A stretch of 64,000 nucleotides of DNA from Flavobacterium caseinilyticum (GTDB lineage: Bacteria; Bacteroidota; Bacteroidia; Flavobacteriales; Flavobacteriaceae). Shown in pieces: positions 17,416-26,132 of the stretch. Each line of letters opens with the position of its first letter. The stretch's first letter is position 1. Under the pieces are notes generated by a model that was not told the origin of the DNA, ran no database searches, and worked only from the letters and a program-made list of their open reading frames with translations. The stretch spans positions 1-64,000 of the forward strand of contig NZ_SMFM01000004.1 in NCBI RefSeq assembly GCF_004349085.1, given 5' to 3'. A program made the translations under genes and the position numbers.

Positions 17416-17904
17416 ATGCTAATACCTTCAATAAATAATTGTTTAAAGGAATTGATTGATTTACTGAATCAATTGTCTCAGGTAGAGTACTCAAATTCTT
17501 TTGCAGAATTAAGTAATGCCTCTATTGGGGAGCATACCAGACATATTATTGAGATGTTTCAGTGCTTAGAAAATCAATATGATTCGGGTCTTTTGAATTA
17601 TGATAAAAGAGAACGGAACATTCGTATTCAAACGGATATCGCTTTTGCTATCGAAAATATTGTGTTGATTCAACGAAATTTAGACAAGAAAAACAAAAAT
17701 ATTGAGCTGTTGCAGGTTATTGATGGAGAGGAAATCCGAATTGGAAGTAACTATTTCAGAGAATTATTGTATAATTTAGAGCATTGCATTCACCATCAAG
17801 CGCTGATTAAAGTGGCTATTTTGCAATATGAAACAGTGGTAGTGGATCCTAATTTTGGCGTTGCGCGCTCCACAATAGAATATAGAAATCAATGTGCACA
17901 GTAA
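17416..17904 (+). CDS. DinB-like four-helix-bundle protein
   Basis: The 162-residue protein (from ATG 17416, preferred over 17365 because the earlier 17 residues do not look conserved) is an all-helical DinB/YfiT-like protein. Candidate metal ligands are H40 and H43 in GEHTRHIIE and H123, H126 and H127 in YNLEHCIHHQAL. DinB-like proteins bind a divalent metal, and many are thiol transferases or of unknown function. It overlaps the next gene by 13 bp, so the two should be co-translated. Substrate unknown. Confidence 0.75.
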   Translation: MLIPSINNCLKELIDLLNQLSQVEYSNSFAELSNASIGEHTRHIIEMFQCLENQYDSGLLNYDKRERNIRIQTDIAFAIENIVLIQRNLDKKNKNIELLQVIDGEEIRIGSNYFRELLYNLEHCIHHQALIKVAILQYETVVVDPNFGVARSTIEYRNQCAQ

Positions 17905-18602
17905 GTTTTGTAACGACCAATGATAAAATTATCATTACATCCAATCGAGATGAAAAAACAGTACGGCCAAGTGCAATACCACCAAAAAATTATATCATAA
18001 ACGGAAAAAACCTGGTTTTCCCAAAGGATCCAAAAGCTGGAGGAACGTGGTTTGCAGCTAGTGCTGACGGAGTAATTTTGGTACTTTTAAACGGTGCCGA
18101 TGAAAAGCATAAGGTACAACTTCCGTATCGAAAAAGTCGTGGGTTGATCGTTTTAGAACTGATCAGCAGCTTTTCGCCAAAGGATTTCTGGACCGAAATT
18201 GATTTACAAGAGATAGAACCTTTTACATTAGTTTTATTTCAAGATAATTCTCTTTTTCAATTGCGCTGGAACGGTAAAGAGAAAGAAACGACATCTTTGG
18301 ACATTCATCAAAATCATATTTGGTCTTCATCGACTTTGTATTCCTCGTCGATTCGAGAAAAACGTGCCGACTGGTTCCATACTTTTATGAATGCAAATTC
18401 TGAAATTTCCGAATCAAAAATGCTCGATTTTCATCGTTATACTGAAGAGGGGAATGATGAAAACGGATTAATTATCAATAGAAATGAAGAATTGAAAACG
18501 TTGAGTATCACGCAATCGGTTATTGAAAAAAATAAAGTAGCTATATTGCATTACGATTTGATTGCGCAACAGGATTTTTCGACCTCATTTATCACCGTTT
18601 AA
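17892..18602 (+). CDS. NRDE/TANGO2-family protein
   Basis: The 236-residue protein begins with the family hallmark MCTVSFV...ITSNRDEKTVRP, with Cys2 placed as the N-terminal nucleophile residue seen in Ntn-type hydrolases, then FPKDPKAGGTWFAAS. TANGO2 proteins occur in bacteria and eukaryotes; roles in lipid or haem handling have been proposed, but the bacterial reaction is not known. It overlaps the DinB-like gene and is followed 10 nt later by the likely start of the ATP-grasp gene. Confidence 0.88.
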   Translation: MCTVSFVTTNDKIIITSNRDEKTVRPSAIPPKNYIINGKNLVFPKDPKAGGTWFAASADGVILVLLNGADEKHKVQLPYRKSRGLIVLELISSFSPKDFWTEIDLQEIEPFTLVLFQDNSLFQLRWNGKEKETTSLDIHQNHIWSSSTLYSSSIREKRADWFHTFMNANSEISESKMLDFHRYTEEGNDENGLIINRNEELKTLSITQSVIEKNKVAILHYDLIAQQDFSTSFITV

Positions 18603-18612
18603 AGAACTTACT

Positions 18613-19647
18613 TTGAAGCTATTTTTTCATAAAATTGCACATTGGGAATATTGGCCTTTCCAAATTGTTTACATTCCTATTTATTTTCTTTGGTCCTATT
18701 ATTCTATAAAGGCGAAATCTATTTTTTTCTTTAATGCTTCAAATCCAACCATAAAAAATGGCGGTTTTATGATGGAGTCCAAAAAAGAAATCTATGATTT
18801 GATTCCACAGCAGTATTATCCAAAAACGGAATTAATAAAAGAAGGAACTTCTCTTGAAGAAATTTTAAAGACTATTACAGTAGCACAAATAAAATATCCA
18901 TTGATTGCAAAACCAGATATTGGACTGCGCGGATCTGGAGTTAAAAAAATCAATTCGATTACCGATTTGAAAAAATACGATGATAAAGCAAATTTTGATT
19001 ACGTAGTACAGGATTTAATTCCTTACCACAACGAAGTTGGAATTTTTTATGTGCGTTATCCTCACGAAAAAGCCGGCAGAATCACAGGAATAGTTTCCAA
19101 AGAATTTCTGATTATTACCGGAAACGGAATTTCTACCGTTGAAGAATTAATTAAAGAAAATCCGCGTTACGAACTTCAATTAAAAGTTTTGAAAAAGGAA
19201 TATGGAAAGAAACTACTCGATATTCTTTCAAAAGGGGAAAAATTGAATTTGGTCCCTTATGGGAATCACGCACGAGGAGCAAAATTTATTGATGGAAGCC
19301 ATTGGATAACACCAAAACTGACGGAAACAATAAATAAAATGTGTCTTCAAATTCCGGGTTTTTACTTTGGGAGATTGGATATGATGTATCATACAATTGA
19401 AGAATTAGAACAAGGATTAAACTTCTCGCTTGTGGAGTTGAATGGAGCAGGAAGCGAGCCTACCCATATTTATGATCCAAAGCATTCTTTGTTTTTTGCT
19501 TGGAAGGAGCTCTCGCGTCACATTACTTATATGTATGAAATAAGTGCGGCTAACCATAAAAATGGAGTTCCCTATTTACTGCACAAAGACGGCATGAAGG
19601 AGTACAGAATGCACCTAAAACAAAGTAATAAAATTGTAAATTTCTAA
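18613..19647 (+). CDS. ATP-grasp ligase-like protein (D-Ala-D-Ala ligase / RimK superfamily)
   Basis: A start at TTG 18613 (344 residues) is preferred. The ATG at 18562 lies inside the previous gene, and the conserved-looking sequence starts at KLFFHKIAHWEYWPF. An N-terminal hydrophobic stretch (IVYIPIYFLWSYYSIKA) precedes the ATP-grasp fold: YPLIAKPDIGLRGSGVKKI (ATP-binding loop), DYVVQDLI and the metal-binding acidic set RLDMMYH...SLVELNGAGSEP. ATP-grasp enzymes join a carboxylate to an amine or thiol through an acyl phosphate. The two substrates are unknown. A LysE-like transporter follows after 4 bp, which hints at export of the product. Confidence 0.75.
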   Translation: MKLFFHKIAHWEYWPFQIVYIPIYFLWSYYSIKAKSIFFFNASNPTIKNGGFMMESKKEIYDLIPQQYYPKTELIKEGTSLEEILKTITVAQIKYPLIAKPDIGLRGSGVKKINSITDLKKYDDKANFDYVVQDLIPYHNEVGIFYVRYPHEKAGRITGIVSKEFLIITGNGISTVEELIKENPRYELQLKVLKKEYGKKLLDILSKGEKLNLVPYGNHARGAKFIDGSHWITPKLTETINKMCLQIPGFYFGRLDMMYHTIEELEQGLNFSLVELNGAGSEPTHIYDPKHSLFFAWKELSRHITYMYEISAANHKNGVPYLLHKDGMKEYRMHLKQSNKIVNF

Positions 19648-19651
19648 AGTT

Positions 19652-20299
19652 ATGAAGGCATTAAAGAACATTTTTGTTGGTTTTTTAGTGAGCTTTATCG
19701 GTTCGATACCGCTGGGATATTTGAATGTTATAGGTTTTGAAATGTATGCAAAACTGGGAATGAAAGCTTTGATTTTCTTTTTGTTTGGAGTTGTTTTTGT
19801 GGAAATGTTTGTGATTTATTTCACTTTAATTTTCGCAAAGCAATTAGTAAATAATAAAAAATTAATGAAGATTATTGATTTTTTTGCCGTTTTCTTCCTT
19901 TTGATCATCGGCTATTCTTTTTACGCCAATGCTAATCAAACAATGGAACAACAAGGCGTTTTAGAAAAAAATATAATGTATTCACCGTTCCTAATCGGTG
20001 TTTTTTTAAGTGGTATCAATTTTCTTCAAGTGCCATTTTGGACTGGTTGGAATCTTTTTTTGATCAATGGGAATTATATTTCCATTGTAAATAAACTCAA
20101 ACTGTATTATATTGCAGGGACTTTAATCGGCACATTCATGGGGATGCTGAGTTTAGTTTTGATATTGAGCACTTTGAATCAAAACACTGCCAGCTTTTCT
20201 AGATATGTAATTCCTTATGTGATTCCGTTGTTCTTTGTGGTTTTAGCTGTTGTTCAAATGGTCAAAGTGTATAAAAAATATTATCAAAAAAGAGTCTAA
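19652..20299 (+). CDS. LysE-family-like integral membrane protein
   Basis: The 215-residue protein has about six hydrophobic segments and begins IFVGFLVSFIGSIPLGYLNVIG, close to the conserved N-terminal Pro/Gly pattern of LysE/RhtB amino-acid exporters. Its start lies 4 bp after the ATP-grasp stop, so the two genes are almost certainly one transcript. Export of a small amino-acid-like compound is the family role; the substrate here is inferred only from context. Confidence 0.65.
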   Translation: MKALKNIFVGFLVSFIGSIPLGYLNVIGFEMYAKLGMKALIFFLFGVVFVEMFVIYFTLIFAKQLVNNKKLMKIIDFFAVFFLLIIGYSFYANANQTMEQQGVLEKNIMYSPFLIGVFLSGINFLQVPFWTGWNLFLINGNYISIVNKLKLYYIAGTLIGTFMGMLSLVLILSTLNQNTASFSRYVIPYVIPLFFVVLAVVQMVKVYKKYYQKRV

Positions 20300-20357
20300 T
20301 TATAAAATTTTAATGCTGAATCTTAGCATTTTTATTAACCAAAAATCCGCTTTAATT

Positions 20358-21329
20358 ATGAAAAAAGTTTTTCTTTTACTTCCATTTCTTTTCTTGTGCT
20401 GCAAACCAACTTCGTCCGTTGTAAATGAGACCGCAATACGTGAACCGTTGTCAATTACGTATAAAGTAAAAGAAAATGATGTTGCTAAAACATTAAAATA
20501 TTTAGCTTCGGATGAACTGGAAGGAAGAGAAACCGGAAAAGCTGGAATGATAAAAGCTGCTGATTATTTAGAGCAATTTTTTATTGATAACAATGTAAAA
20601 CCGTATTTCAAATCGTATCGCGATACCTTATCGACTTTCAAGGAAACGGCTTTTAATGTGGTAGGTTTTGTTGAAGGAAGCGACCCAGTTTTAAAAAATG
20701 AATTTGTACTATTAAGTGCCCATTACGACCACATTGGAATTGATAAAAAAGGGGTGAATGGTGATTTTATAAACAATGGAGCCAATGATGATGCATCAGG
20801 AACAACTGCGGTTGCTGAAATGGCAAAATATTTCAGTATGACTAAAAACAACAAAAGAAGCGTCCTTTTTGTGTTTTTTGCTGGGGAAGAAAAAGGATTG
20901 TTAGGTTCTAAACATTTAGCCAAAAAACTGAAAGCGCAGGATTTTAAATTGTATGCTCAGTTCAATATTGAGATGATTGGTGTGCCAATGAAAAGAGATT
21001 ATCTAGCTTATATTACTGGTTTTGACAAATCGAATATGGCGGGCAAAATCAATGAATATACAGGAAAAAATACGATCGGTTTTCTTCCAAAAGAAGCCGA
21101 ATACAAATTGTTTTACAGATCTGATAATTACTCTTTTTATGAACTTTTCAAAGTGCCTTGCCAGTCTGTAAGTACATTTGATTTTGAAAACTTTGAATTT
21201 TACCATCATGTTTCTGATGATTTCAAAGCAATGGATATTCCGCACATGACTTCATTTATTCAGGAATTACTGCCAGCTGTCGCAGAAATGGCAAATTCAC
21301 CAACTCAGGAAATAATCATGCTGAAATAG
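20358..21329 (+). CDS. M28-family zinc aminopeptidase, lipoprotein
   Basis: Start ATG 20358 (323 residues) is chosen over the upstream in-frame start because it opens a lipoprotein signal: KKVFLLLPFLFLCC with a lipobox Cys. The M28 fold is clear: LSAHYDHIG (zinc His and Asp), NGANDDASGTTAVAEMA (bridging Asp), FFAGEEKGLLGS (catalytic Glu and zinc Glu), FNIEMIG and a C-terminal FYHHVSDDF (zinc His). It should release N-terminal amino acids from peptides on the periplasmic or outer face of the envelope. It follows the LysE-like gene after 58 bp. Confidence 0.9.
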   Translation: MKKVFLLLPFLFLCCKPTSSVVNETAIREPLSITYKVKENDVAKTLKYLASDELEGRETGKAGMIKAADYLEQFFIDNNVKPYFKSYRDTLSTFKETAFNVVGFVEGSDPVLKNEFVLLSAHYDHIGIDKKGVNGDFINNGANDDASGTTAVAEMAKYFSMTKNNKRSVLFVFFAGEEKGLLGSKHLAKKLKAQDFKLYAQFNIEMIGVPMKRDYLAYITGFDKSNMAGKINEYTGKNTIGFLPKEAEYKLFYRSDNYSFYELFKVPCQSVSTFDFENFEFYHHVSDDFKAMDIPHMTSFIQELLPAVAEMANSPTQEIIMLK

Positions 21330-21331
21330 TG

Positions 21332-21901
21332 CTACGAAACGGGCTGAGTCATATCGTAAGCCAAAATTAAATACTCATTATTGTTGAATTGAAAATCTCC
21401 AATGATAGTCCATTTTAGTTTTTCGGTATGAGCTTTGGTGGATGGAATATTGATTTTATTGATGAAAGTCAAACTCAGTGGGTATTTTTGAACCATATTT
21501 TTTCTCATGAATTCAAACAGCGGGTTTATCAATCCCTTGCCGCGATATTCTTTGTGAATGCAAATTGGGCCGTATTGAAAACTATTGGTAGTGTTGATGT
21601 CAAAATCTAAAAAGGTAAGTTTTGGAAACAACGAACTCATGTAATTAAAAATGGGCCATTGTTTGAAAAAAACCCAGCTTCCAGCAAAAATATAAGCAAT
21701 GATTTTGTTATGGTCTTTGGCAATAAATAAGTTGTTTTGATGGATAACTTCCGTTAGTTGCGCGACTGTAAATGGTGTAGTAACAAAGCCCGAAGCTTTC
21801 TCATCTTCGGATAAATTAGCAACAAGATACAATTCCTGTAATGCCAATACTCCATCAATATCAGTTATTGTTGCAATTTCGAATTGTACGCTTTCTATCA
21901 T
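21332..21901 (-). CDS. GNAT-family N-acetyltransferase
   Basis: The 189-residue protein has the GNAT pattern: an N-terminal strand (VQFEIATITDIDGVLALQEL), a central strand FIAKDHNKIIAYIFAGSW, and acetyl-CoA-binding motif A in GPICIHKEYRGKGLINPLFEFM (R/Q-x-x-G-x-G/A-like, here YRGKGL). The acceptor substrate is unknown. It converges on the M28 peptidase gene with a 2-bp gap, so there is no room for a terminator between them. Confidence 0.8.
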   Translation of the reverse strand: MIESVQFEIATITDIDGVLALQELYLVANLSEDEKASGFVTTPFTVAQLTEVIHQNNLFIAKDHNKIIAYIFAGSWVFFKQWPIFNYMSSLFPKLTFLDFDINTTNSFQYGPICIHKEYRGKGLINPLFEFMRKNMVQKYPLSLTFINKINIPSTKAHTEKLKWTIIGDFQFNNNEYLILAYDMTQPVS

Positions 21902-22165
21902 TTTTTTGGAATTCGGATTTTAATTTTACGCACTGAAATTACGAAAAAATAAAGGAACCTAAACTTTTGATCCACTGGATTTTTTTATGTTTAAAAGAGA
22001 AATAAATTCTATATCATTATTAAATGCAGTTGGCTTTTAGTCTCTTAATCTCATTGTTGGAATTCATATTATTCAAACTATTATTTGAGGCAAAACAAGC
22101 AAAATAATAATATTAGATACAGCAACAATCCTTTGCGTAAAGCATCTTTTTTTACCGTTTTTGTT

Positions 22166-22173
22166 TATTTTTG
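22166..22173 (+). promoter_or_regulatory. -7 promoter element (TATTTTTG) 4 nt before the SDR start
   Basis: A perfect TAnnTTTG whose final G lies 4 nt before the ATG at 22178. The transcript would begin at or next to the start codon, predicting a leaderless mRNA. Confidence 0.5.
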
Positions 22174-22177
22174 CTCT

Positions 22178-22855
22178 ATGAAAAATATTATCATCACAGG
22201 AACAAGTAGGGGAATAGGATTTGAGTTGGCATTGCAATTTGCTAATGCGGGACACCAAGTTTTAGCCATTTCGAGAAAAATTCCTCAAGCTTTATTGGGT
22301 AACGAAAATATCACCTGTCTTTCGGTGGATCTATCTAATGAATCCGAATTAGTGAAAGTAAACGATTTTCTTTCCGAGTCCTGGAAACAAATAGATGCCG
22401 TTATTCATAACGCTGGAAGTTTATTGCTGAAACCTTTTTCAGAAACGACTCAGGAAGATTTTGAAAATATCTATAAAGTCAATGTTTTTGGAGTGGCTAA
22501 TCTGACTCGAATTTGTCTTCCATATTTACAAAAAGGAAGCCATGTGGTGACGATTAGTTCTATGGGTGGCATTCAGGGAAGTTTGAAGTTTGCCGGACTT
22601 GCAGCGTATAGTTCGAGTAAAGGAGCCGTTATTACGTTGTCAGAGTTATTAGCTGAAGAATATAAAGAGCGTGGAATTTCTTTCAATGTTTTAGCTTTGG
22701 GTTCCGTGCAAACAGAAATGTTGGCAGAAGCTTTTCCGGGTTATCAAGCGCCAATATCTGCGGGAGAAATGGCAAATTACATTTATGATTTTACTTTGAC
22801 TGGAAATAAATATTTCAACGGCAAAGTGTTACAAGTGTCTTCTACGAATCCGTAA
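22178..22855 (+). CDS. Short-chain dehydrogenase/reductase (SDR)
   Basis: The 225-residue protein is a classical SDR: the NAD(P) motif TGTSRGIG starts at residue 7, NAG lies near 78-80, the catalytic Ser is in TISSMGG (127-128), and Y144-x3-K148 is in AAYSSSKGA. Start ATG 22178 is chosen because the motif then sits at the usual distance from the N-terminus and a -7 box lies just upstream; the longer frame from 22085 would cover that promoter. Substrate unknown. The sprT-like gene follows after 23 bp, probably in the same transcript. Confidence 0.92.
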   Translation: MKNIIITGTSRGIGFELALQFANAGHQVLAISRKIPQALLGNENITCLSVDLSNESELVKVNDFLSESWKQIDAVIHNAGSLLLKPFSETTQEDFENIYKVNVFGVANLTRICLPYLQKGSHVVTISSMGGIQGSLKFAGLAAYSSSKGAVITLSELLAEEYKERGISFNVLALGSVQTEMLAEAFPGYQAPISAGEMANYIYDFTLTGNKYFNGKVLQVSSTNP

Positions 22856-22878
22856 CTTAGAGTTATAAATTTTAAGTT

Positions 22879-23481
22879 ATGAGCGAAACACTTTCAAGAT
22901 ACATTCCGGAGCACGCAGTTAAACCCGTTTTCGAACTTATTGTTGCCAATCAAGTGCATCTTAAGATTGTAAACGAAAGGCAGACGCGTCATGGAGATTA
23001 TCGAAAAGGTTTGAGTGGAAAACATGAAATCACCGTCAATTCAAACCTGAATAAATATAAGTTCTTGATTACGTTGATTCATGAAATTTCTCATTTGGTT
23101 GCTTTTGAAAAATTTGGGCGAAATATCAAACCTCATGGGAACGAGTGGAAATATTCGTTTCAACGGTTGATGATTCCTTACATTCGACCAGAAATTTTCC
23201 CGAATCATTTATTGCCGTTGTTAGCGAGACATTTCAAAAATCCCACGGCCAGCAGCGACACTGATGCTACTTTAGCTTTGGCACTGAAACAATTTGATCA
23301 GCAAAACGATAAGAATTATGTATTTGAAATACCATACGGTAGTGTTTTTCGAATCCAAAACGGAAAAATTTTCAAGAAAATAGCCGTGAGAACTAAGCGC
23401 TTTGAATGTCTCGAAATGAGTTCCGGTAAAACCTATCTTTTTAATCCTAATGCTGAGGTAGAATTGTTGAAATCCAGTTAA
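22879..23481 (+). CDS. SprT-like zinc metalloprotease-fold protein
   Basis: The 200-residue protein has the zinc motif HEISH (H68, E69, H72) in FLITLIHEISHLVAFEKFG and the third ligand candidate H86 in KPHGNEWKYSF, as in the SprT/Spartan family. Spartan cleaves DNA-protein crosslinks in animals, while bacterial SprT has no firm function. The C-terminal 70 residues form a small beta-rich domain without visible zinc-ribbon cysteines. Confidence 0.85.
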   Translation: MSETLSRYIPEHAVKPVFELIVANQVHLKIVNERQTRHGDYRKGLSGKHEITVNSNLNKYKFLITLIHEISHLVAFEKFGRNIKPHGNEWKYSFQRLMIPYIRPEIFPNHLLPLLARHFKNPTASSDTDATLALALKQFDQQNDKNYVFEIPYGSVFRIQNGKIFKKIAVRTKRFECLEMSSGKTYLFNPNAEVELLKSS

Positions 23482-23484
23482 TAT

Positions 23485-23516
23485 TTATTCTTTCAAATAC
23501 TCTTCTCGTGCTTTTT
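23485..23516. repeat. Degenerate copy of the 3' end of the MlaF-like gene
   Basis: About 28 of 32 bases match 24558-24589, the last codons of the ABC ATPase gene. Read on the minus strand it would encode ARE-EYLKE-stop against VRE-AYLKE-stop. It is a short fragment left between the sprT-like gene and the barrel gene, probably a remnant of a duplication. Confidence 0.4.
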
Positions 23517-23734
23517 GGGATGTAGAATAATTCTATAAGAATCTGATTATTAGTTATTTTTTTATTCATCTAATGTGAAAAGGTTTTTTAATGATAATTC
23601 TGTGTAAATTTTATCTTATATTTATAGTGTTGTTTCTACTTCACGTAAAAGAATATAATTATGGAAAATCTACGATTCCTATTTGCAACTATGCTCATAT
23701 TGTCTAAAATTTCATCATTTTATTTAATAGAAAT

Positions 23735-24403
23735 ATGAAAAATGCAATCATTTGTTTCGTATTTATCTTTATACCTTTTTTGATGAACGCACAAGAAACT
23801 GCAGAAACCGTAATCATCAATCCAAAAGGGAATTGGTATTTTGGTGCAGAAATAGGTTCGAATACCATAGCCTCTTTCAAGCTAGGCGAGCCCAATAAAT
23901 CATTTCAGGTAGGAGTTTTGGCAGAATATTATACTGGGAGGCATTGGAGCCTGAGTGGACGAATTAAATATTTTGAAACTGGAGTTTCATTTTACAGACC
24001 AGATACTCACAGCGGTGGTTGGCTTGATTTAGGTAGCGATGCGTATTCCGGTTTTTTTAAAGGAGCCGTCATTTCTATTCCTATTACTGTAAAATGGGAG
24101 TTTAGAATTTTTAAAAACTTTAGCGGAAGTTTGAAGCTGGGGTATGCACAAAGTTTTGAAACCAAAAGTACTTATACCAATTATTCTGAAAATTTAAAAA
24201 CCGACTATCCGAAAAATTATGGAAGTTCAAATTCAGGATTGGGTTTCAATTATTTTTTAAATAATAAAACTGCTATCTATGTTGATTTTGAAACCTATTT
24301 TGGAGGACGAAAAGCAAAAATACCAGCGCTTATTTTTGATAATGACCAGTATGTAATGAATAATCTAATCAATATTGGTGTGAAACATAACTTTAAAAAA
24401 TGA
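23735..24403 (+). CDS. Predicted outer-membrane beta-barrel protein
   Basis: The 222-residue protein starts with a signal peptide (MKNAIICFVFIFIPFLMNA, cleavage before QET) and continues as alternating aromatic beta strands such as WYFGAEIGSN, FQVGVLAEYYTGRHWSLSGRIKY and GLGFNYFLNNKTAIYVDF, ending VMNNLINIGVKHNFKK. This is the layout of the small barrel proteins common in Bacteroidetes. No specific function is visible. The first segment of the barrel resembles PorT-type entries only in general style. Confidence 0.7.
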   Translation: MKNAIICFVFIFIPFLMNAQETAETVIINPKGNWYFGAEIGSNTIASFKLGEPNKSFQVGVLAEYYTGRHWSLSGRIKYFETGVSFYRPDTHSGGWLDLGSDAYSGFFKGAVISIPITVKWEFRIFKNFSGSLKLGYAQSFETKSTYTNYSENLKTDYPKNYGSSNSGLGFNYFLNNKTAIYVDFETYFGGRKAKIPALIFDNDQYVMNNLINIGVKHNFKK

Positions 24404-24556
24404 TGTATTTAAGTTACACTCATTAGTTTCGTTTTATCTTCCTTTAAATCATTAGTGTAAAAAAATCCTTTTTTTATTACATATTTGTGTATGTTAACCT
24501 CTGTCAAATATAGTTCTTGATATTATTTAAAGAAGAAAGCTTGATTTAGCGTAGTT

Positions 24557-25318
24557 TTATTCTTTCAAATATGCTTCTCGCACTTTTTTGAATAAATTAG
24601 AAGAATAAACAAATTCGACTACCGCTTCATTATCGGTTCTGAAGATTTCTTCTTTGCTTCCTTCCCATGCTTTTAAGCCATCTTTTAAGAACAAGATTTT
24701 CTCGCCAATTTCCATCACAGAATTCATATCATGCGTGTTGATGACCGTTGTGATATTGTATTCTTCGGTGATTTCTTTGATAAGATTATCAATCAAAATA
24801 GCGGTATTAGGGTCTAATCCAGAGTTAGGCTCATCACAAAACAGGTATTTAGGATTGTTTACAATCGCGCGGGCAATTGCAACACGTTTTTGCATTCCTC
24901 CGGAAATTTGCGATGGTAGCTTGTTATGCGCCTCGGTAAGATCCACTCTTTTTAGTGCAAAGTCTACGCGCTCCCGAATTTTTTTGCTATTGTCGTGGGT
25001 AAACATTTTTAACGGAAAGCCAACGTTTTCAGCTACAGTCATCGAGTCAAATAACGCACTTCCTTGAAAAACCATTCCAATTTCAGTTCGCAGTTCTCGT
25101 TTATCAGCAGGATCTAATTCGGAGTAAATTCGGCCATCAAATGAAATAGTTCCAGATTCAGGGATATATATACCTAAAAGACTTTTGAGCAAAACTGTTT
25201 TTCCGGATCCACTTTGTCCAATAATTAAATTCGTCTTTCCGGTTTCAAAAACCGTCGAAATCCCTTTAAGAATTTTAATGTCACCAAATGATTTTTCTAT
25301 GTTTTTTACCTCTATCAT
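24557..25318 (-). CDS. ABC transporter ATP-binding protein, MlaF type
   Basis: ATPase of a phospholipid/MCE-type importer or exporter. Start ATG 25318 (253 residues) is chosen because it overlaps the permease stop (TAATG) and gives a normal N-terminus, MIEVKNIEKSFGDIKILKG. Walker A is GQSGSGKTVLLKSLLG, the signature is SGGMQKRVAIARAIVNNP, and Walker B is YLFCDEPNSGLDP. It pairs with the MlaE-like permease. No MCE-domain (MlaD) gene or other subunit lies next to the pair in this window. Confidence 0.9.
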   Translation of the reverse strand: MIEVKNIEKSFGDIKILKGISTVFETGKTNLIIGQSGSGKTVLLKSLLGIYIPESGTISFDGRIYSELDPADKRELRTEIGMVFQGSALFDSMTVAENVGFPLKMFTHDNSKKIRERVDFALKRVDLTEAHNKLPSQISGGMQKRVAIARAIVNNPKYLFCDEPNSGLDPNTAILIDNLIKEITEEYNITTVINTHDMNSVMEIGEKILFLKDGLKAWEGSKEEIFRTDNEAVVEFVYSSNLFKKVREAYLKE

Positions 25319-26064
25319 TACGTTAATAGTAATTGTGTTAAAATATAATTCATTAAAATAATGGTCACCGATGTCCATACAAATGAAACCGTGCTCGCTT
25401 TTCCTACTTCTAGTGCGCCGCCTTTCATGTAATAGCCGTGAAAAGATGGAATTGTGGCTAGAAGCAGAGCAAAGATGAAGGTTTTGATAAAAGCGTAAGC
25501 GATATGAAACGGCGTAAAATCTCTTTGAATTCCGTCTACAAATTCCAAACTGCTTCCGAAACCGCCATATACACTGGCAATATATCCGCCAAGAATACCA
25601 AGAAACATAGCGATACCAATAAGAAACGGATATAATAATAATGCCATTAGTTTAGGGAAAACTAAATAATTTAAAGAATTTACTCCCATAACTTCCAGTG
25701 CGTCGATTTGTTCCGTTACTCTCATCGTACCAATACTTGAGGTGATAAAAGATCCCATTTTTCCTGCCATTACTATAGAAATAAAGGTGGGTGCAAACTC
25801 TAAAATGATCGATTGTCTGGTTGCATAACCAATAAGGTATTTTGGTATTAGCGGATTTGTTAAGTTTAAGGCAGTTTGTATGGCAACAACTCCGCCGACA
25901 AAGAAGGAAATGAAGGCTACAATTCCAAGGGAACCAATTATTAAATCGTCGATTTCCTTAAAAATCAGATTTTTCATTACAGACCACTTTGTCTGTTTGT
26001 TGAAAATTTCTTTTAGCATCAGGCAGTATCTTCCAATCTGCGTAATATATCGAATGATCATCAT
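25318..26064 (-). CDS. MlaE-family ABC transporter permease
   Basis: The 248-residue inner-membrane protein has five to six hydrophobic segments and the MlaE signatures IVAFISFFVGGVVAIQTAL, IVMAGKMGSFITSSIGTMRVTEQIDALEVMGV (the conserved E-x-DAL segment) and LGGYIASVYGG. MlaE with MlaF moves phospholipids between the inner and outer membranes to keep outer-membrane asymmetry. It is first in a two-gene operon with a -7 box 25 nt upstream. Confidence 0.92.
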   Translation of the reverse strand: MMIIRYITQIGRYCLMLKEIFNKQTKWSVMKNLIFKEIDDLIIGSLGIVAFISFFVGGVVAIQTALNLTNPLIPKYLIGYATRQSIILEFAPTFISIVMAGKMGSFITSSIGTMRVTEQIDALEVMGVNSLNYLVFPKLMALLLYPFLIGIAMFLGILGGYIASVYGGFGSSLEFVDGIQRDFTPFHIAYAFIKTFIFALLLATIPSFHGYYMKGGALEVGKASTVSFVWTSVTIILMNYILTQLLLT

Positions 26065-26089
26065 AGTTTTGCGATTATGGGCTAAATTA

Positions 26090-26097
26090 CAAAAATA
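26090..26097 (-). promoter_or_regulatory. -7 promoter element (TATTTTTG) of the MlaE/MlaF operon
   Basis: A perfect TAnnTTTG on the minus strand, 25 nt before the permease ATG. No -33 TTG at standard spacing. Confidence 0.5.
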
Positions 26098-26132
26098 GTT
26101 ATCAGTTGTAAGTTATGCGTTCGTAGTTTTTG

